From Geomonas paludis (GTDB taxonomy: Bacteria; Desulfobacterota; Desulfuromonadia; Geobacterales; Geobacteraceae): a stretch of DNA of 64,000 nt. Both the position numbers and the translations under genes were made by a program. Below, in pieces: positions 7,567-22,500 of this stretch. Each line of letters opens with the position of its first letter. Positions within the stretch are counted from its first letter, which is position 1. The stretch is from positions 478,033 to 542,032 of the forward strand of contig NZ_BLXY01000001.1 of assembly GCF_014193585.1 (NCBI RefSeq). Reading direction: 5' to 3'. The notes below the pieces were generated by a model that saw nothing but the letters and a program-made list of their open reading frames with translations, was not told the DNA's origin and made no database searches.

Positions 7567-10500
7567 TCACCTTCAGCGGCGCCGCCGCCTTTGATGTCAC
7601 TCTCCATAGCGACAACGACAAGATCCAGATCATAGACAACGCGACCTCCAGCGTCATTGCGGAACAGGCGCTGGCGGACACCGGCCGGGTGGTCATCACC
7701 GGCTCCGAGGGGGCCGATAGGCTGAAGGTGGACCTGAGCACGCCCTTCAGCCTGGACGGCGGCATCGTCTTCGACGGCGGGTTGGGCGACGACCTGCTCG
7801 CGGTGAGCGGGACTGCGGCGACGCAGTGGACGGTGAGCGGGCAGGATGCCGGGAGCGCGGCGGGCGAGGTCTCCTTCTCGGGCGTGGAAAACCTTGCCGG
7901 CGGGGCCGACAACGACGACACCTTCACGGTCCAGGCGGCGGGCGGCGTCTCCGGCGGGGTCGACGGCGGCGCGGGAGGCTTCGACACCCTGGTGCTGGAA
8001 GGGGAGCACCAGCAGGCCTGCTTCACCGCGGATGGCCCCAACTCCGGCACCATCATGCTGGACGGCGGACAGCTTGCCTATGAAGGGCTGGAGCCCATCT
8101 TCGTATCGGCCAGCGAGGTCACCGTCATCGGCACCGCGGGCGATGACAGCATGGGCATCTCCGTCTCGGGAACCACGGTCTCCGTCAGCGGCTCCGCTAT
8201 GGAAACCGTCAACATCGGCGTGACCCCCACCAAGCTCACTGTGGACGGCGGCGCGGGCACGGACAGCATCAGCATCAACTCCAACATCTCCCTCGCAGGG
8301 GCGCTGGAAATCGACGCGGAGAGCATCACCGTTTCCGGTGTGACCGTCAACGCGGGGAGCATCACCCTCGATGCGGATAGCGCGATCACGCCGACCCCCG
8401 CCGGGTTGCTCGGGCACACCCAAGGGGCCTCAACGGCGCAAGTCGTGGTGCACAACGCCACGCTGCAGGCGGGCAGCATAGATATTTCCGCCTCCTCCAC
8501 CGTCAATGCCACCGATGAAAGCGGCGCCCTCTCCTGGATCGACGTCGACTCGACGGCGACGGTCACCGTGGATGGCAACTCGCAGTTGATCGGGACCAGC
8601 ATCGACATCAGCGCGACCTCGGACGTCACCGTCAAGGGCAAGGCGACCGCCCAGGGAATCTTGAGCACCCTCGATGCCGGCGTCGCAGTGGCCGTGGTGG
8701 ATGCCAGCGCGGTGGCAGGCATTTCGGGCAACACCCTCCTCGCGGGTGGGTCGCTCAAGGTCAAATCCGTCACCACAACCAAGGTCGATACCGTGGTCGA
8801 TGGCAGCAGCAACCCGACAGCAATCGGCGGGGCAGTCGCTGTGGCGGACGTCGACAACCTGGCGGGCGCATCTGTGGACGGGAACGTACACGGCGGCGTG
8901 GGGAGCATCGAGATCACCGCGGCATCGGACGTCAGCAACACGGTGAGCGCGACGTCCACGCAAGGGGGCAAGACGTCCAGCGGCAAGACCGGCGAGGAGA
9001 GACCGGAGTCTGAGCAGGTGCTCGATGAGCAGGGCGCCGGCACCAGCGACGGCGATATCAGCTTCGCAGGCGCAGTTGCCGTAGCCGACACCGACGTCGT
9101 CACTACGGCCTACATCGGCTCCAAGGACGCCGGCCAGCAGACCGCCATCGTCTCGACCGGCAACGCGGTGATCGACGCCGGTTCCGTGGTGGTGAGCACG
9201 GCTGACGCGGACGGCACCAGCACATCCGGGGAAACCGGCGTCGGCATCGCGGTGGCCATCAACACGGCCAAGGTAACGGACACGGCCCAGGTCCTGAAAG
9301 GAACTCTGGCTGCCGCTTCGCTGACGGTGGACGCGTCCACGCCGGCCGGCAAATCCAACACCTTCTCCGCCCAGGCCACCTCGGGGGCAGGCGCCAAGGA
9401 TACCGGCGTCGCCGGCTCACTTGCCATCAACATCGCGACGGGCCGGTACGAGGCCACCGTGGATTCCTCGGCCAGCCTCACCCTTTCCGGCGACCTCACG
9501 GTCAGCGCCGCGCAGAAGGTGACCGCAACCGCTTCGGCCACGGCCAAGACCGACGCGGACCCCGCCAAAAACGGTGTGGGTGCCTCGGTTGCGCTCAACA
9601 TCGCCACCACGGATACGGCGGCGGAGGTTGCCAACGACGCCACCATCTCCAGCGGGGGCAAATTGTCCATCACGGCCGACTCCGATCCCACCATCACCAC
9701 GACGGCGGTGGCCGGCGCGGCCGGTGACGACCTCGCCATCGGCGGTGCGGTCGCCCTGACCATTGCGGACAACTCGACCACGGCACGCCTCGGGACCAAG
9801 AGCGGCGCCACGACAGTCGGCGGCGGCTTGGTCATCGACGCCACGGAAGAGGGGAGCGAGACCACCTCGGCGGACGGGACCGTGGCGGGCGATTCGGTCG
9901 GCGTGGGCATCGTGTTTGCCTTCACGGCGGCAAGCGACGTGGTCAAGGCGACCAGCGAGCGGCAGGTGAACGCGGCCGGTGCGGCGAGTATCACCGCCAC
10001 GGCCAAGGCGCGCTCAGAAACCAAGGCTCTCGCCAGCACCAAGGGGGAAGAGAAGGATTCCGGCGGCGCGGACAAGAAGGGGAACACCACCTCGCAGCAG
10101 CAGACCGACGATCAGCGCAGCTTCGCCCAGAGCAAGGCGCCTTCGACCACCGACACCAAGTCGAGTAAGGGCACCGAGCAAAGCAGCAGCGACGGGCCGG
10201 TCGGGGTCGCGGCGGCCATATCGGTCAACGTTTCCGACGTGTCGGCGGATGCGGCTGTGCTCGCCAATCTCACCAGCGGCGGCAAGGTCACCGTGGCCAG
10301 CAAGGCCAACGGCGACGCCATCGTCAACGCCGATGCCAGCGCCACCATCGTCGCCACCAAGGACGTCAGCATCGACCCGGTAAGTGCGGTGAACTACACC
10401 GACAACACCATCACGGCCACCGGGCACAACTGGCGCGACGGCGATCCCTTGACCTACAGCAGCGCCGGGGGCACCGCCATCAAGGGGCTCACCGACGGGC

Positions 10501-13500
10501 AGACCTACTACGTGATCAAGGTAGATGCCGACACCATCAAGCTGGCAGCCTCGGCGCAGGACGCCAAGGACAAGAAGGCGGTCGATCTGGAATCCGGCAC
10601 CACAGGCGGCACCCATAAGCTGACCGGCGTCTCCCGCAGCGGCTCGGGCGACAGCGTCGGCGTGGCCGTCGGCGTCAACGTCGCCGACGTCTCCAACACG
10701 GCCCACCTGGGCGACGCCAGCCATGAGGTGACGGTCACCGGCGACGGCGTCACTGTGACCGCGACCATGGCCGGGGACGAACTTTCCTTCGACCCCGGTA
10801 CCGACAACACCAAGACCGGCTACGTGGATACTGCAGCGGAGAGCATCGCCGTCGGCAACAACCACTGGAAGAGCGGCGACGCGGTGGTCTACCACAAAGG
10901 TGCTGCCGGCAATGACGTCATCGGCGGTCTGGAAGACGGCAAGACCTACTACGTGATCAGGGTGGACGCGACCCACGTGAAACTGGCGGCGAGCGCGGCC
11001 GATGCGCTGGCAGAAACGCCCAAGGCGATCGATCTCACCTCGGCGGGCACGGGTACGGGACACACCCTGACCGAGTTCACCAACACCCTCGGGGCTAGTG
11101 CGACTGCGGGCGCCGGCGCGCCTGACGTCGGCGTGGCCGGGGCCGTGGCGGTCAACGTGGTCGGCTCCACGACCGGCGCCACTATCGCCGCTGGTTCCGT
11201 CGTTAACGCAGGGGTCGATAATCTATCCCTCACGGCGACCAACAACACCGATTCCAGCGCCAACGCCACCTCGAAGAGCAAGGACGGATCCAAAACCGGC
11301 GTCGGACTCTCCTTCGCGGTCAACGTGACCCCGATCTCCACCACGGCGGAAATCGAGGACGGCGTAACCGTGACCGCTGCCGGCAAGCTCGACGTGCAGG
11401 CAAGCACCACGCCGACCATCACCACCAAGGCCGATGCCGGTGCAGCCGGCACCAGCACTAGCGTCGGCGGCGCCGTCGCGGTGACCTACGGCGACACCGA
11501 AACCGTCGCCCGCGTGGGCGCCGGCCCCGACACCAGCCTTACCGGCGCGGTTACCGTCAAAGCGAGCGAACTGAACGGAACCACGGTCACCGAGGCGGAC
11601 GGGACCGCCAAGGGGGCCAACACCGGCGTCGGCGTCGCCATAGCGGTGGACGTGATGACCGACAGCGCTCGCGCTACGGTAGAGCGCGACCTCAGCACCA
11701 CAGCGACGGATGCATCCACGGTCGAGGCGACCACGGTGGCATCGACCACGACCACGGCCACCGCCAGCGCCAAGGGGGAGAACAAGGACCAGTCCTCCGA
11801 CAAGAACAGCTCGCAGAAACAAAGCGACAAGGCCAAGAACCAGGCGGCAGGGCTTGCCGGCGCCAAGGGTGCCGACACGAAGGACATGGACAAGACCTTC
11901 GACGGCTCCGGAGTTTCCAGCAACGAGATCGCCGTCGGCAAGAACAACTGGAAGACCGGCGACGCGGTGACCTACAGCTCGGGTGGCGGTAGCGCCATTG
12001 GCGGGCTGGAAGACGGCAAGACCTACTACGTGATCAAGGGGAGCGACAGCAGCAAGGTGAAGCTCGCCTCTTCCGCCGAAAACGCCAAGAGCGGGACGGC
12101 GCTCGATCTCAGCGCCGGGAGCGGCACCAGCCAGACGCTGAAAGCCAAGAAGAGCGATCAATCCTCCAGCAACGGCTCGGTGGGCGTCGCCGCCGCCATC
12201 GCGGTCAACGTCTCCGAGGTGAAGGCCGAGGCGGCGGTCCTTGGTGATTTCTCCAGCGACGGCGACCTGACCATTGCCAGCCACGCCAACGGCGACGCCG
12301 TGGTCAAGGCCGACGGCAGCACGGTCGCCAAGAGCACCGGCGATTCCGGGACCGCGGTTGGCGTTGCGGTCGCGGTCAACATCGCCGACGTCACCAATAC
12401 CGCCCACACCGGCGCAGTCGACATCGACGCGGCCGACCTCACCATAAGCGCCGACATGAAGGCGCGCGGCAGCGACTCGACCCACACCCTTTCCGCCGAT
12501 GCCAAGTCCGGCGCGGGCGCCAAGGGGACCGGCGTGGCCGGCTCCTTCGCCGTCAACGTGGTCACCGCGAAAACGGCAGCCTTCGTCGCGTCCGGCGCGA
12601 CGGTCGATTTGTTCGTCCCTGAAAGCGGCAGCGATGCCCGGCACGACCTCAACATCAGCGCCACCAACACCGCGACCAGCCTGGCCAGCGCTACCTCCAA
12701 GACCAACGACGGGACCAAGACCGGGGTGGGCGCCTCGGTAGCGGTCAACGTCTCCCCCTTCGACACCCGCGCCGAGATAGAGGACGGCGTGACCCTGGAC
12801 GGCGTCGCCGCACTCAAGATCGAGGCGACCAGCACCCCGACCATCACCACCAAGGCCGAGGCCGGCGCGCACGGCGACAGCACCAGCGTGGGCGGAGCGG
12901 TCGCCGTCACCTACGGCGACACCGAAACCACCGCGCGCTTAGGGACCGGTGCTGCCACGGAACTGGGCGGCGCGGTCACCATCAAGGCGAGCGAGAAAAA
13001 CGGCAGGACGGTCACCAGCGCCGACGGCAAGGCCGCGGGTGAGGACGTCGGCGTCGGCGTCGCCATCGCGGTCGACGTGATGACCGACAGCGCGCGCGCC
13101 ACCACCGAGCGCAACCTCTCCGGCGCGTCGGGCTCCTCCACCGTCGAGGCCAGCACCTCGGCGAGGAGCGAAACCACCGCCATCGCCAGCGTCAAGGGCG
13201 AAGCGAAGACCGGAGGCAAGGACAAGCAGGGCAACGCCTCTTCCCAGGAGCAGACCGACAAGCAGTTGAGCTTCGGCCAGGACAAGGCGGCCGGCTCGGG
13301 CGCCGACACCAAGAAGGACAAGGGGACCAAGCAGGAAAGTAATGACGGTCCGGTCGGCGTGGCTGCGGCCATCGCGGTCAACGTCTCCGATGCCAAGGCC
13401 GAAGCGGCGGTCCTCGCCAATTTCACCAGCAGCGGCAGCCTCAAGGTGCACAGCGCGGCCCACGGCGACGCCATCGTCAAGGCCGACGGCAGCGCCACGC

Positions 13501-16500
13501 TGGTGGTCGAAAAGACCATGACCTTCGACCCGACCATCACCGACACCACCGATGCCAGGTACGCACTCGACCTGGACGCCGACAGCATCAAGCTGGTCGG
13601 GCACGGCTGGAACGCCGGGGATCCCATCAAGTACAGCGCGGGCTCCGGCGGCAAGGCGATCGGCGGCCTGAACGACGGCCAGACCTACTACGTGATCAAG
13701 GTCGATGCGGACCACATCAAGCTGGCCGCTACGGCGGACGATGCCAACAACGGCAAGGCGATCGATCTGAAGACCGGCGCCACCGGCACCGCCCACAAGT
13801 TCACCGGCGCCGATAACGACTCCGGCGTCGGCGTCGGCGTTGCCATCGGCGTCAACGTGGCCGACGTGACCAACACCGCGCACATCGGGGCCGCCGGCCT
13901 CGCGACGCAGCCGACCATAGATGTCGACGGCCTGACCGTCACGGCTGACATGGTAGCCCGCGGCAAGAACTTCGACCCGGTCAGCGACAGCGAGAAGACC
14001 GGCTACGTCGATGTCACGGGGGACAGCATCACCGTCGGCAAGAACGAGTGGCAGACGGGCGACGCCTTGGTCTACAGCAAGGGCGACGACGCCAACAGCG
14101 TCATCGGCGGGCTGGAGAACGGCCATACCTACTACGTGATCAAGGTCGACGACACCCACATCAAACTGGCGGCAAGCGCGGCCGACGCGACCGCCGAGAC
14201 GCCGACAGCGATCAACCTCACCTCCATCGGTTCCGGGACCGGGCACCGTCTCTCCGAATCGACCCATAGCCTCACCACCTCCGCGGTGGCGGGCGCCGGC
14301 GCCCCCAACGTCGGCGTGGCCGGCGCGGTGGCGGTCAACGTGGTCGGCTCCACGGCCGAGGCGTACCTGGCAAGCGGCTCATCCACCGACGCAGGAAGCG
14401 GCGATGTGACGGTCAAAGCGGACAACACCGTGGCGAGCGGCGCGAGCGCCAAGGCGAAGAACACCTCCACCGCCAAGACCGGCATCGGGGCCGGTATTGC
14501 CGTCAACGTGACCGGCGTTACCACCCGCGCCGAGGTCGAAGATGGCGCGGTGCTCACCGGCGGCAACAACCTGAGCGTCGCGGCGACCACCACCCCGAGC
14601 ATCACCACCAAGGCCGAGGCCGGTTCCGCCGGAACCAGCACCAGCGTCGGCGGCGGCGTCGCGGTCAGCTACTCCGACGTCGACACCACGGCTCGCGTCG
14701 GCACGAGCGGCACCGATCTCCACATCGGCGGCAGCCTCACCGTCAAGGCCTACGAACTGGACGGCACGACCTCCACCACCGTGGATGCCACGGTAGCCGG
14801 GAGCGACGTCGCGGTCGGCGCGGCCATCGCGGTCAACGTCGCCTCCGCTACCGTTGCCGCCGACACCGCCCGGGTCATCGTCGCGGACGGCAGCGGCGCG
14901 TCCAGCATCGAGGCCAGGAACGTTTCGAGCAACGAGGTCTGGGCCAAGGCGAGCGTCAAGGGCGAGGAGAAAGCGGCCAGCTCGAGCGAAGACAAGTCGA
15001 ACGAACAGACCCAGAGCGTGATGGATCTCGGCCTCGACAAGACCAAGGACAGCTCCAAGTCGGACAGCTTCAATACCCAGGACACCGACAAGGGCAAGGG
15101 GACCGACCAGCAGACCACCAGCGACGGGCCGGTCGGCGTTGCGGCCGGGATAGCCGTCAACGTCTCCCAGGCCACCGCCCATGCCAGCGTCAGCGAGAAC
15201 CTCAGTGTCGGCGGCAAACTCGACATCCACTCCTCGGCCAACGGCGACGCCTCGGTGGTTGCCGATGGCACCGCGGTCATGGATGCCAAGGAGGCCAGCG
15301 ACGAGGAAGGATCCTCGGACAGCTCCGGCGTCGGTGTCGGCGTCGCGGTAGCGGTCAACGTGGCGCGGGTGGAAAACGTGGCGCTGGTGGCTGAGACAGC
15401 CGCCATCTCCAGCCACGGCCTGTCGGTCACGGCGGACATGGCGGATAGAACAGGCGAAACGACGCCGACCCACACCCAGACGACGGAAGCCACCTCCGGC
15501 GCGGGCGTCGGGGGCAAGGTCGGCGTGGCCGGCTCCATCGCCGTCAACATCGTCGAGGTGGTGACCGATGCCCGCATCGCCTCGGGAGACCTGCGCGCAG
15601 CATCACACGAAGCCGTCAGCACCAACGGCGGCTCGCTGGAAGTGACCGCCACCTCGACCACGGACGAGTCCGCGACGGCCAAGCCTTCGGCACCTGACAC
15701 CACCAAGGGAACTTCCGCCGGTGTGGGCGCCTCGGTTGCCGTCACCTACGCCGTCAACAGCACCAAGGCTGAGATCGAGGCGGTCGACGTAACCGGGAGT
15801 GTCGCCGACCTCAACATCGAGGCCACCGGCAGCAACACGGTCAAGACCGAAGCGGACGCCGGGGCCCAGGGTGGCGTCGGCGTGGGCGCTTCCGTTGCCG
15901 TCTCCATCGTGGACAACGACACCGTCGCCAGCACCGGCAGCGGCAGCGGCATCACCGCGACCGGCAGCGGCAAGGTGGCCGCCGAGCAGACCAGCTCCGT
16001 CACCACCAGTGCCAAGGCCCACGCGGCCGGTGAGAGCGTGGCGGTCGGGGCCACCGTGGCCGTGGCCGTCGACTTCGAGGACGTGACCGCCCAGGCTGGG
16101 CGCAATCTGGATATGACCGGCGGGCTGGAGATCTCGTCCCACGCCGGTTCCTCCAGCACGGTGGAAAGCCAGGCCAGCGCCAAGGGCGAAAAGAGCAGTG
16201 CCAATGGCGGCAAGGGTGCCGACGACCAGGTCGGCGACCAGATGGCCAACAACGGCAACACCAACAGCAAGAGCGACTCGAACCCGGGCGGCATCGACTA
16301 CGCGAGCTTCTTCCCGAGCTTCAACGAGGAGAGCGATTCGGCCAACCAGGAATCGAGCTCCCAGTCGGACGAGGAGTCGAGCAGCGTCGAGGTGGCGGCG
16401 GCCATCAGCGTCAACGTGGTGCTGGCCCACAACACCGCATCGATCGGCGACGGGCTTTCCGTGAAGTCAGACGGGGAACTGAAACTTTCCGCGGTCAACG

Positions 16501-19500
16501 AGACCGATGCCGAGGCGAAGGCGCTCGGCCTCGCCTACGCCACCGCCGAGTCGAACAACGTCGGCGCCACAGTGGCGCTCAACTACGCCGAGATCTACAA
16601 CAAGGCGACCGTGGGCGACGTCAGCGGCAACGGCGACGGCTCCACGGTCGAAGGGCATGGCGTCACCATCGAGGCGCTCACCCCGGCCGGCGAGAGCAAC
16701 GACTTCACCGCCTGGGGGCTGGGTGCCGCAGGCGGGACCGGTGATGCCGGTGTGGCCGCCTCGGTCGCCATCAACGTGGTCAAGGCGGAAACCGACGCCA
16801 TCATTGCACCCGAAAGCGACGTCACTTCCCACGGCGACCTCGGGGTTGCCGCCTGCAGCGATCTCGCGCTACAGACGGTGGCTGGCGGCGGTGGGATCGC
16901 CGAGACGGCAGGCGTCGGCGCGGCGGTAGCCATCAACCACGTCAACAACCAGACCACCGCGGGCATCGGCGCTAGCGCCGACGTCGACGCGACCGGGGCG
17001 CTGTCGGTAAGCGCGGACGCGAGCATCACTCCACTGCCGGTGGACATCGGCCTCACCTCGGTCGATCTCACCTCCATCGCGGCCGGTGCCGGGGTCTCCT
17101 CGGGCGACGCCGGCGTCGCGGGATCGGCCGGCATCAACATCTTCAACAGTGACACCACCGCCTATATCGGGGCGGACGCCCAGGTGAACCAGGACACCAC
17201 CCTCACCCCCGAGGCGGACCAGAGCGTCACCGTACATGCCGGGGACGTCACTACCATCAAGAGCGGTGCCGGCACCATCGGCATCGGCATGGACGGGGCC
17301 GGTGTCGGTGCCGGGCTCGATCTTGCCGTGGTGACCAAGGATACCCTGGCCTACATCGACGACGGCGCGGATGTGAAATCGACAGGCGCTGTGACTGTCG
17401 AATCATTCTCCAACGAGGACATCGTCTCCATCGCGGCCAACGTTGGTGGTGGGAGTTCGGCCGGGATTGCCGGCTCCGCGTCGGTACAGGTGATCACTAC
17501 GACCACGGCGGCCGAGATCGGCGCTAATGCGGTTGTCGACGCCGACTCCAGCGTGACCGTCAGCGCGGACGGCGATCTCAAGATCACCATGATCGCGGGC
17601 GGCGTGGGTGCCGCCGATACCGCCGGGGTGGGCGCGGCCAACACCACCCTGGTGCACACGGACAACGTGAGCGCGACAGTCGCTGACGGCGCCACCGTCC
17701 ACGCCGACGGCGGCGACGGGCTCACTGTCACCGCCACCTCAACCGAGGACATCCTCTCCATCGCTGCGGCGCTCGGCGCCGCCGGCGAGGTCGCGGTCGC
17801 CGGTTCGGCGGCAGTCAACGTCCTCACCGAGAACACCACCGCCCATATCGGGTGCAGCGCCATCGTCACCGCCGATAACGGCGCAACTGCGGGGGCGCCG
17901 AGCGTCAACGTGGCTGCGAGCGACGATACGTCGGTCATTTCCGTGGCCGGTTCACTGGCCGCGGCCGGGACTGCGGCGGTCGGCGTGGGGGCCGACGTCG
18001 AGGTGATCAGCAAGCAGACCAACGCCTACATCGACTCGGGTGTCGATGCGGACGTCGAGGGGAACATCGTAGTCAACGCAGGCTCCAGCGAGGATCTCAC
18101 CTCGGTATCGGCCGGCCTGGCTGGCGGGACCGTGGGGGTCGCGGTCAACGCGGACGTGCACGTAGTCACCACCACCACCCGCGCCTTTATCGGCGACGAC
18201 CCGGATGACAAGATCGACAGCGCCGGGGCGGGTGACGTCCATGCCGAGGGCAGCATCGGCATCTGGGCCAACGACGTCACCACCGGCAACGCCGTCGTCG
18301 GCGTGCTCGCCGCAGGCGAAGTGGGTATCGGCGCGGCGGCCAACGTCAACGTCATCATCAAGCACACCAAGGCCTTCGTCGGCGACGGCGCCAAGGTCAC
18401 GGCGGACGGTCAGGGTGACGGCATCATCGTCAAGACCGGCGTCATCAGCGCGGGAGTGGATACCTCCGCGGCGCACATGGCGGCCAGCCCCCAAGTCGAT
18501 GTCAGCAATACCGACGCCGACAACGACAAGATCGACATGGGCAACACGCAACTAGCCAACGGCGACCTGGTCACCTACCACAAGGGGAGCAACAGCTCCG
18601 CCATCGGTGGCCTCACCGACGGCGCCAACTACCTGGCTCATGTCAACAACGACGGCACCATAACCCTCTACAACTACGACCCCAACAACGTATCGACCAG
18701 TAAGCAAAACGCCATCGCCGGCGGTGACGCCGGCCGCGTCAACGTGACCTCCAACGACAGTCTCGGCCACTCCTTCTCCGTGCCCAGTAAGGCCGGCATC
18801 GAGGCGGGCAGCGACCAGACTGCCAACCAGGCCCTGAGCGGCGACCGCTCACAACTGAAGAGCTCGGGGAGCGTCGGCGTACCGGACCTGGGGCCGATGG
18901 ACCTGCACAACACCGGCAGCGGCGGCAACGACGTCCAGGACGACTCCCTGAACGGCAGGCGCACCACGAGCCTCGCCAGCACCACCTCCTTCCACGGCCT
19001 CGCGGTCACCGCCACCAACCGTGACTCCATGAACACCTTCACCATGAGCCTCGCCGGCGGCATCGTGGGCGTGGCCGTCTCGGCCGGTGTCGATGTCCTC
19101 TCCACCACCACCAGCGCCTACATCGGCGACTCAGCCCTGGTGAACACCGATCGAGCAAACGCCTCTACTTCCCAGAACGTGATGGTCGGCGCGGGCAACG
19201 ACTTCTACCACCTTGCCGTCGCCGGAACGCTGGCGGCAGGGTACGTCGGCGTCGCCCCGTCGGTGGGCGTGGTCGTGGCAGGCAGCACCACCAGCGCCAA
19301 GATCGGGACCAGTGCGACGGTGAATGCCAGCGCCGACGTGATCGTGCAGGCGCAAAGTTCCGAGAAAGCGGTCATGATCGGCTTCGGCATCGCGGCCGGC
19401 GCGGTCGGCGTGGGCGGGTCGGTGGGTGTTTTGAGCCTCACCCCGACCACTACCGCCTCCATCGGCAATTACGCCAACGTCTATGCCGGTAGTGACGTCG

Positions 19501-22500
19501 TGGTCACCGCCCTTGACACTACCCGCGTCCTCGAAATCTCCGGCGCCATCGCCGGCGGCTTCGTCGGCGTGGGCGGCTCGGTGGGCGTGCTCTACATCAA
19601 CAAGGACACCCAGGCGGTGATCGGCTCCAGCGCCCACGTGGATGCCCTCGGCAACGGCGACGGCGTCAGCGCGCTGACCGGCGCCATCAATCCGGACGGC
19701 AACCTGGCGGCAGTGACGGCCCACGGACTCGTGCTGCAGGCAAGCTCGACCGAGGACGTGACGCACCTGGTCATCACCGGCTCGGGCGGCTTCGTCGGCG
19801 TGGCAGGCAGCGTCGGCGTGCGCATCATCAAGGGGAACACCGCGGCGACCATCGGCGCCAACGCGATGGTGAACCAGGCGGACCTGGACGCCGACGGCAC
19901 GGTCAACGAAGAAGGCAATGCCCTGCAGGATGTCTACGTGAACGCCAGCGACCAGGCGAAACTCCTCTCCTTCGTCGGGGCGGTGACCGGCGGCTTCGTC
20001 GGCGTGGCCGGCGCGGTCGATGTCGGCAGCCTGAACAACAACGTCTCCGCCAAGGTGGAGACCGGCGCGCACATCAACGCCAAGAACGACGTGGAGGTCA
20101 ACGCCGTCAGCACCAGGAAACTGGAAGGGTTCACCGTGAGCGGCGCGGGCGGCTTCGTGGGCCTCTCCGGCACGGTCAACGTCTGGTCCATCGGTGAGAA
20201 GATCGACAAGACCTACACCGACAAGGACGGGCGGAAGCTGAACGCGGCGGCGGCCGGTGCGGCATTCGGCACGGCCGACGTGAACGGGGACGACTCCATC
20301 AACAATGCCGGCGGGCTCGAGGACGGCACCCAGGTCACCTACGACAACGGCGGCGGCAGCAATATCGGCGAACTGCAAAACGGCGCCAAGTACTACACCC
20401 GGACCGAGTCCGGCAAGCTCTACCTCTACGGGACCAGGGAACAGGCCCTCACCGGCGGCCTCGACGGCCGCATGAGCCTGTCCGGCGGCAGCGGCATCAA
20501 GCACACCCTGACCGGCATGAGCGCCGACGAGGATGCGGCGAACCAGGCAGAGGGCGGCACCGGCGTGATCGACTCGTCGATGGATGCCTTCGGCAGCGGC
20601 GACACCGGTGACGGCAACAAGAGCAGCACCGAGTACGTCAAGGGGGGCATGGGGCAGGCCCAGAAGGGGATGAAGGACAATGCGCTCAGCGCCAGCGACA
20701 TCAACGACATGGTGCAAAGCACCCCGACACCTCCGGGCACGACCGCCATGGTGGCATCGGGAGCCGTCATCGATGCCGGTGTTGACATCGACGTGCAGGC
20801 CACCGGGTTCTCGGACATCGACATCATGGTGGGCCAGTTCTCCGGCGGCTTCGTCGGCGCCGGCGCCTCGGTAGGCGTCATCAACGTGACCGACAACGTC
20901 ACCGCCAGCAGCGCCGGCACCCTCTCCGCCGGCGGCGACATCACCATCGATGCGGACCGCGGCGCGGACCTCGACGTCCTGTCGCTCGCGGGGCAGGCCG
21001 GTTTCGTCGGGCTCGGGGCCGCGGTGGTCGTGGTCGACGACGGCGGCACCACGGAGGCGAGCCTTTCCGGAACGGTCACCAAGGCCGGCTCGGTTACCGT
21101 GGACGCGGCCAGCATGCGCACCCCATACCTGAGCACCAACCAGGCCCAGACCGGCGCGGGGGCCATCGGGGCCTCCTTCACCAGGCTCACCGTCAGTGGC
21201 GACACCAAGGCCACGGTCGGCGATAGCACCCGCATCGGCGAGACGACCTCCTCGCAGGTAGGCAGCCTGAACGTGAACGCCAATGCCTACGTCGATGCCG
21301 ACGTCGCCACTACGGCGCTCTCCGTCGGCGCGGTGGCCATCAGCGCCAACTTCGGCGTCCTCGACGTGACCTCCGACGTCACGGCCTCGGTCGGCAGCAG
21401 CGCCGACATCGACCTGACCGGCAACGCCTGGATCCACGCCGACGGCGAGGTCGACACGAAGGCGGATCTCCTTGCCGTGACCGGCGGCCTCGGCGCCACC
21501 GGTGCGAGTTACGTGGAAACCAACATCAACACCGACGTCAAGGCGAAGGTCGGCAGCAACAGCCGCATCACTACGACCGGCAACATCACGCTCGAATCGT
21601 GGTTCAACCATAACGGCTCCGGGGCCACCGGCAGGAAGGCCCAGGCGACCGCCTACGCCCCCTCCATCAGCGTGGGGCTCTCTTCCAACGGGACCGTCTC
21701 CAAAGCCCACAACACCGGCGGCAGCGAGGCCTCGACCGGCACCGGTTCGAGCCTCTCCGGCGGCACGGTCGATGTGAAGGCGTATTCCTCCAACGTCGCC
21801 AGCACCAACAACAAGAACTTCGCGTTCAGCGTCGGCGCGGCCCTCGGGCTCTCCACCGACACCGCCACCGCCGACGGCACGACCCTGGCCGACGTCGAAG
21901 GCTCCATCACCGCGACCGGCAACGTCAATATCCGTACCTCTGCCATCAACACCGCGACCGCCTACGCCGATGCGCCTACCGGCGGTCTTGGCGGCGGCGG
22001 GATCGGCACCAAGCCGACTGCTACCGTCACGCAAACCGTTGAAAGCAAGGTGGGGAGCACCGGCTCCATCAACGCGACCGGCGCCGTCGGCGTGATCACC
22101 ATCGACGCCACGTCGACCAACACCGCCACCGCCGCGTCCAGGACCAGCTCCTTCGGCGCGTTCGCCATGGGCGCCAGCGACGTGACGGCGACCGCCAACG
22201 GCACCACCGAGGCGCATCTGGACGGCAGCGTCATCGACGCCACCGGGCTGACCATCTCCGCCAAAGGGACCAGCGACGCGGACGCCACGGCCGAGGCTTC
22301 CGGCGGCGGGTTGGTGTCAGGGAGCATCCCCCTGGCGACAGCGACCGCTTCCCCCACCGTCAAGGCCTACAAGGACGGCAGCGGCAGCGTGACGGTGGGG
22401 GGCAACGTGAGCCTCTCCGCCACCTCAGATTCCGACGCCGACGCTTCCGCCGAGGGGCTTTCGCTCGGCTTCGCAGCGATGGGGACCATGCGCGCCACGG

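Noticed and set aside
10402-14255. CRISPR-like array suggested by repeated CTACTACGTGATCA
   Set aside because: The repeats are spaced hundreds of bases apart, lie in frame in one gene and encode a protein module.
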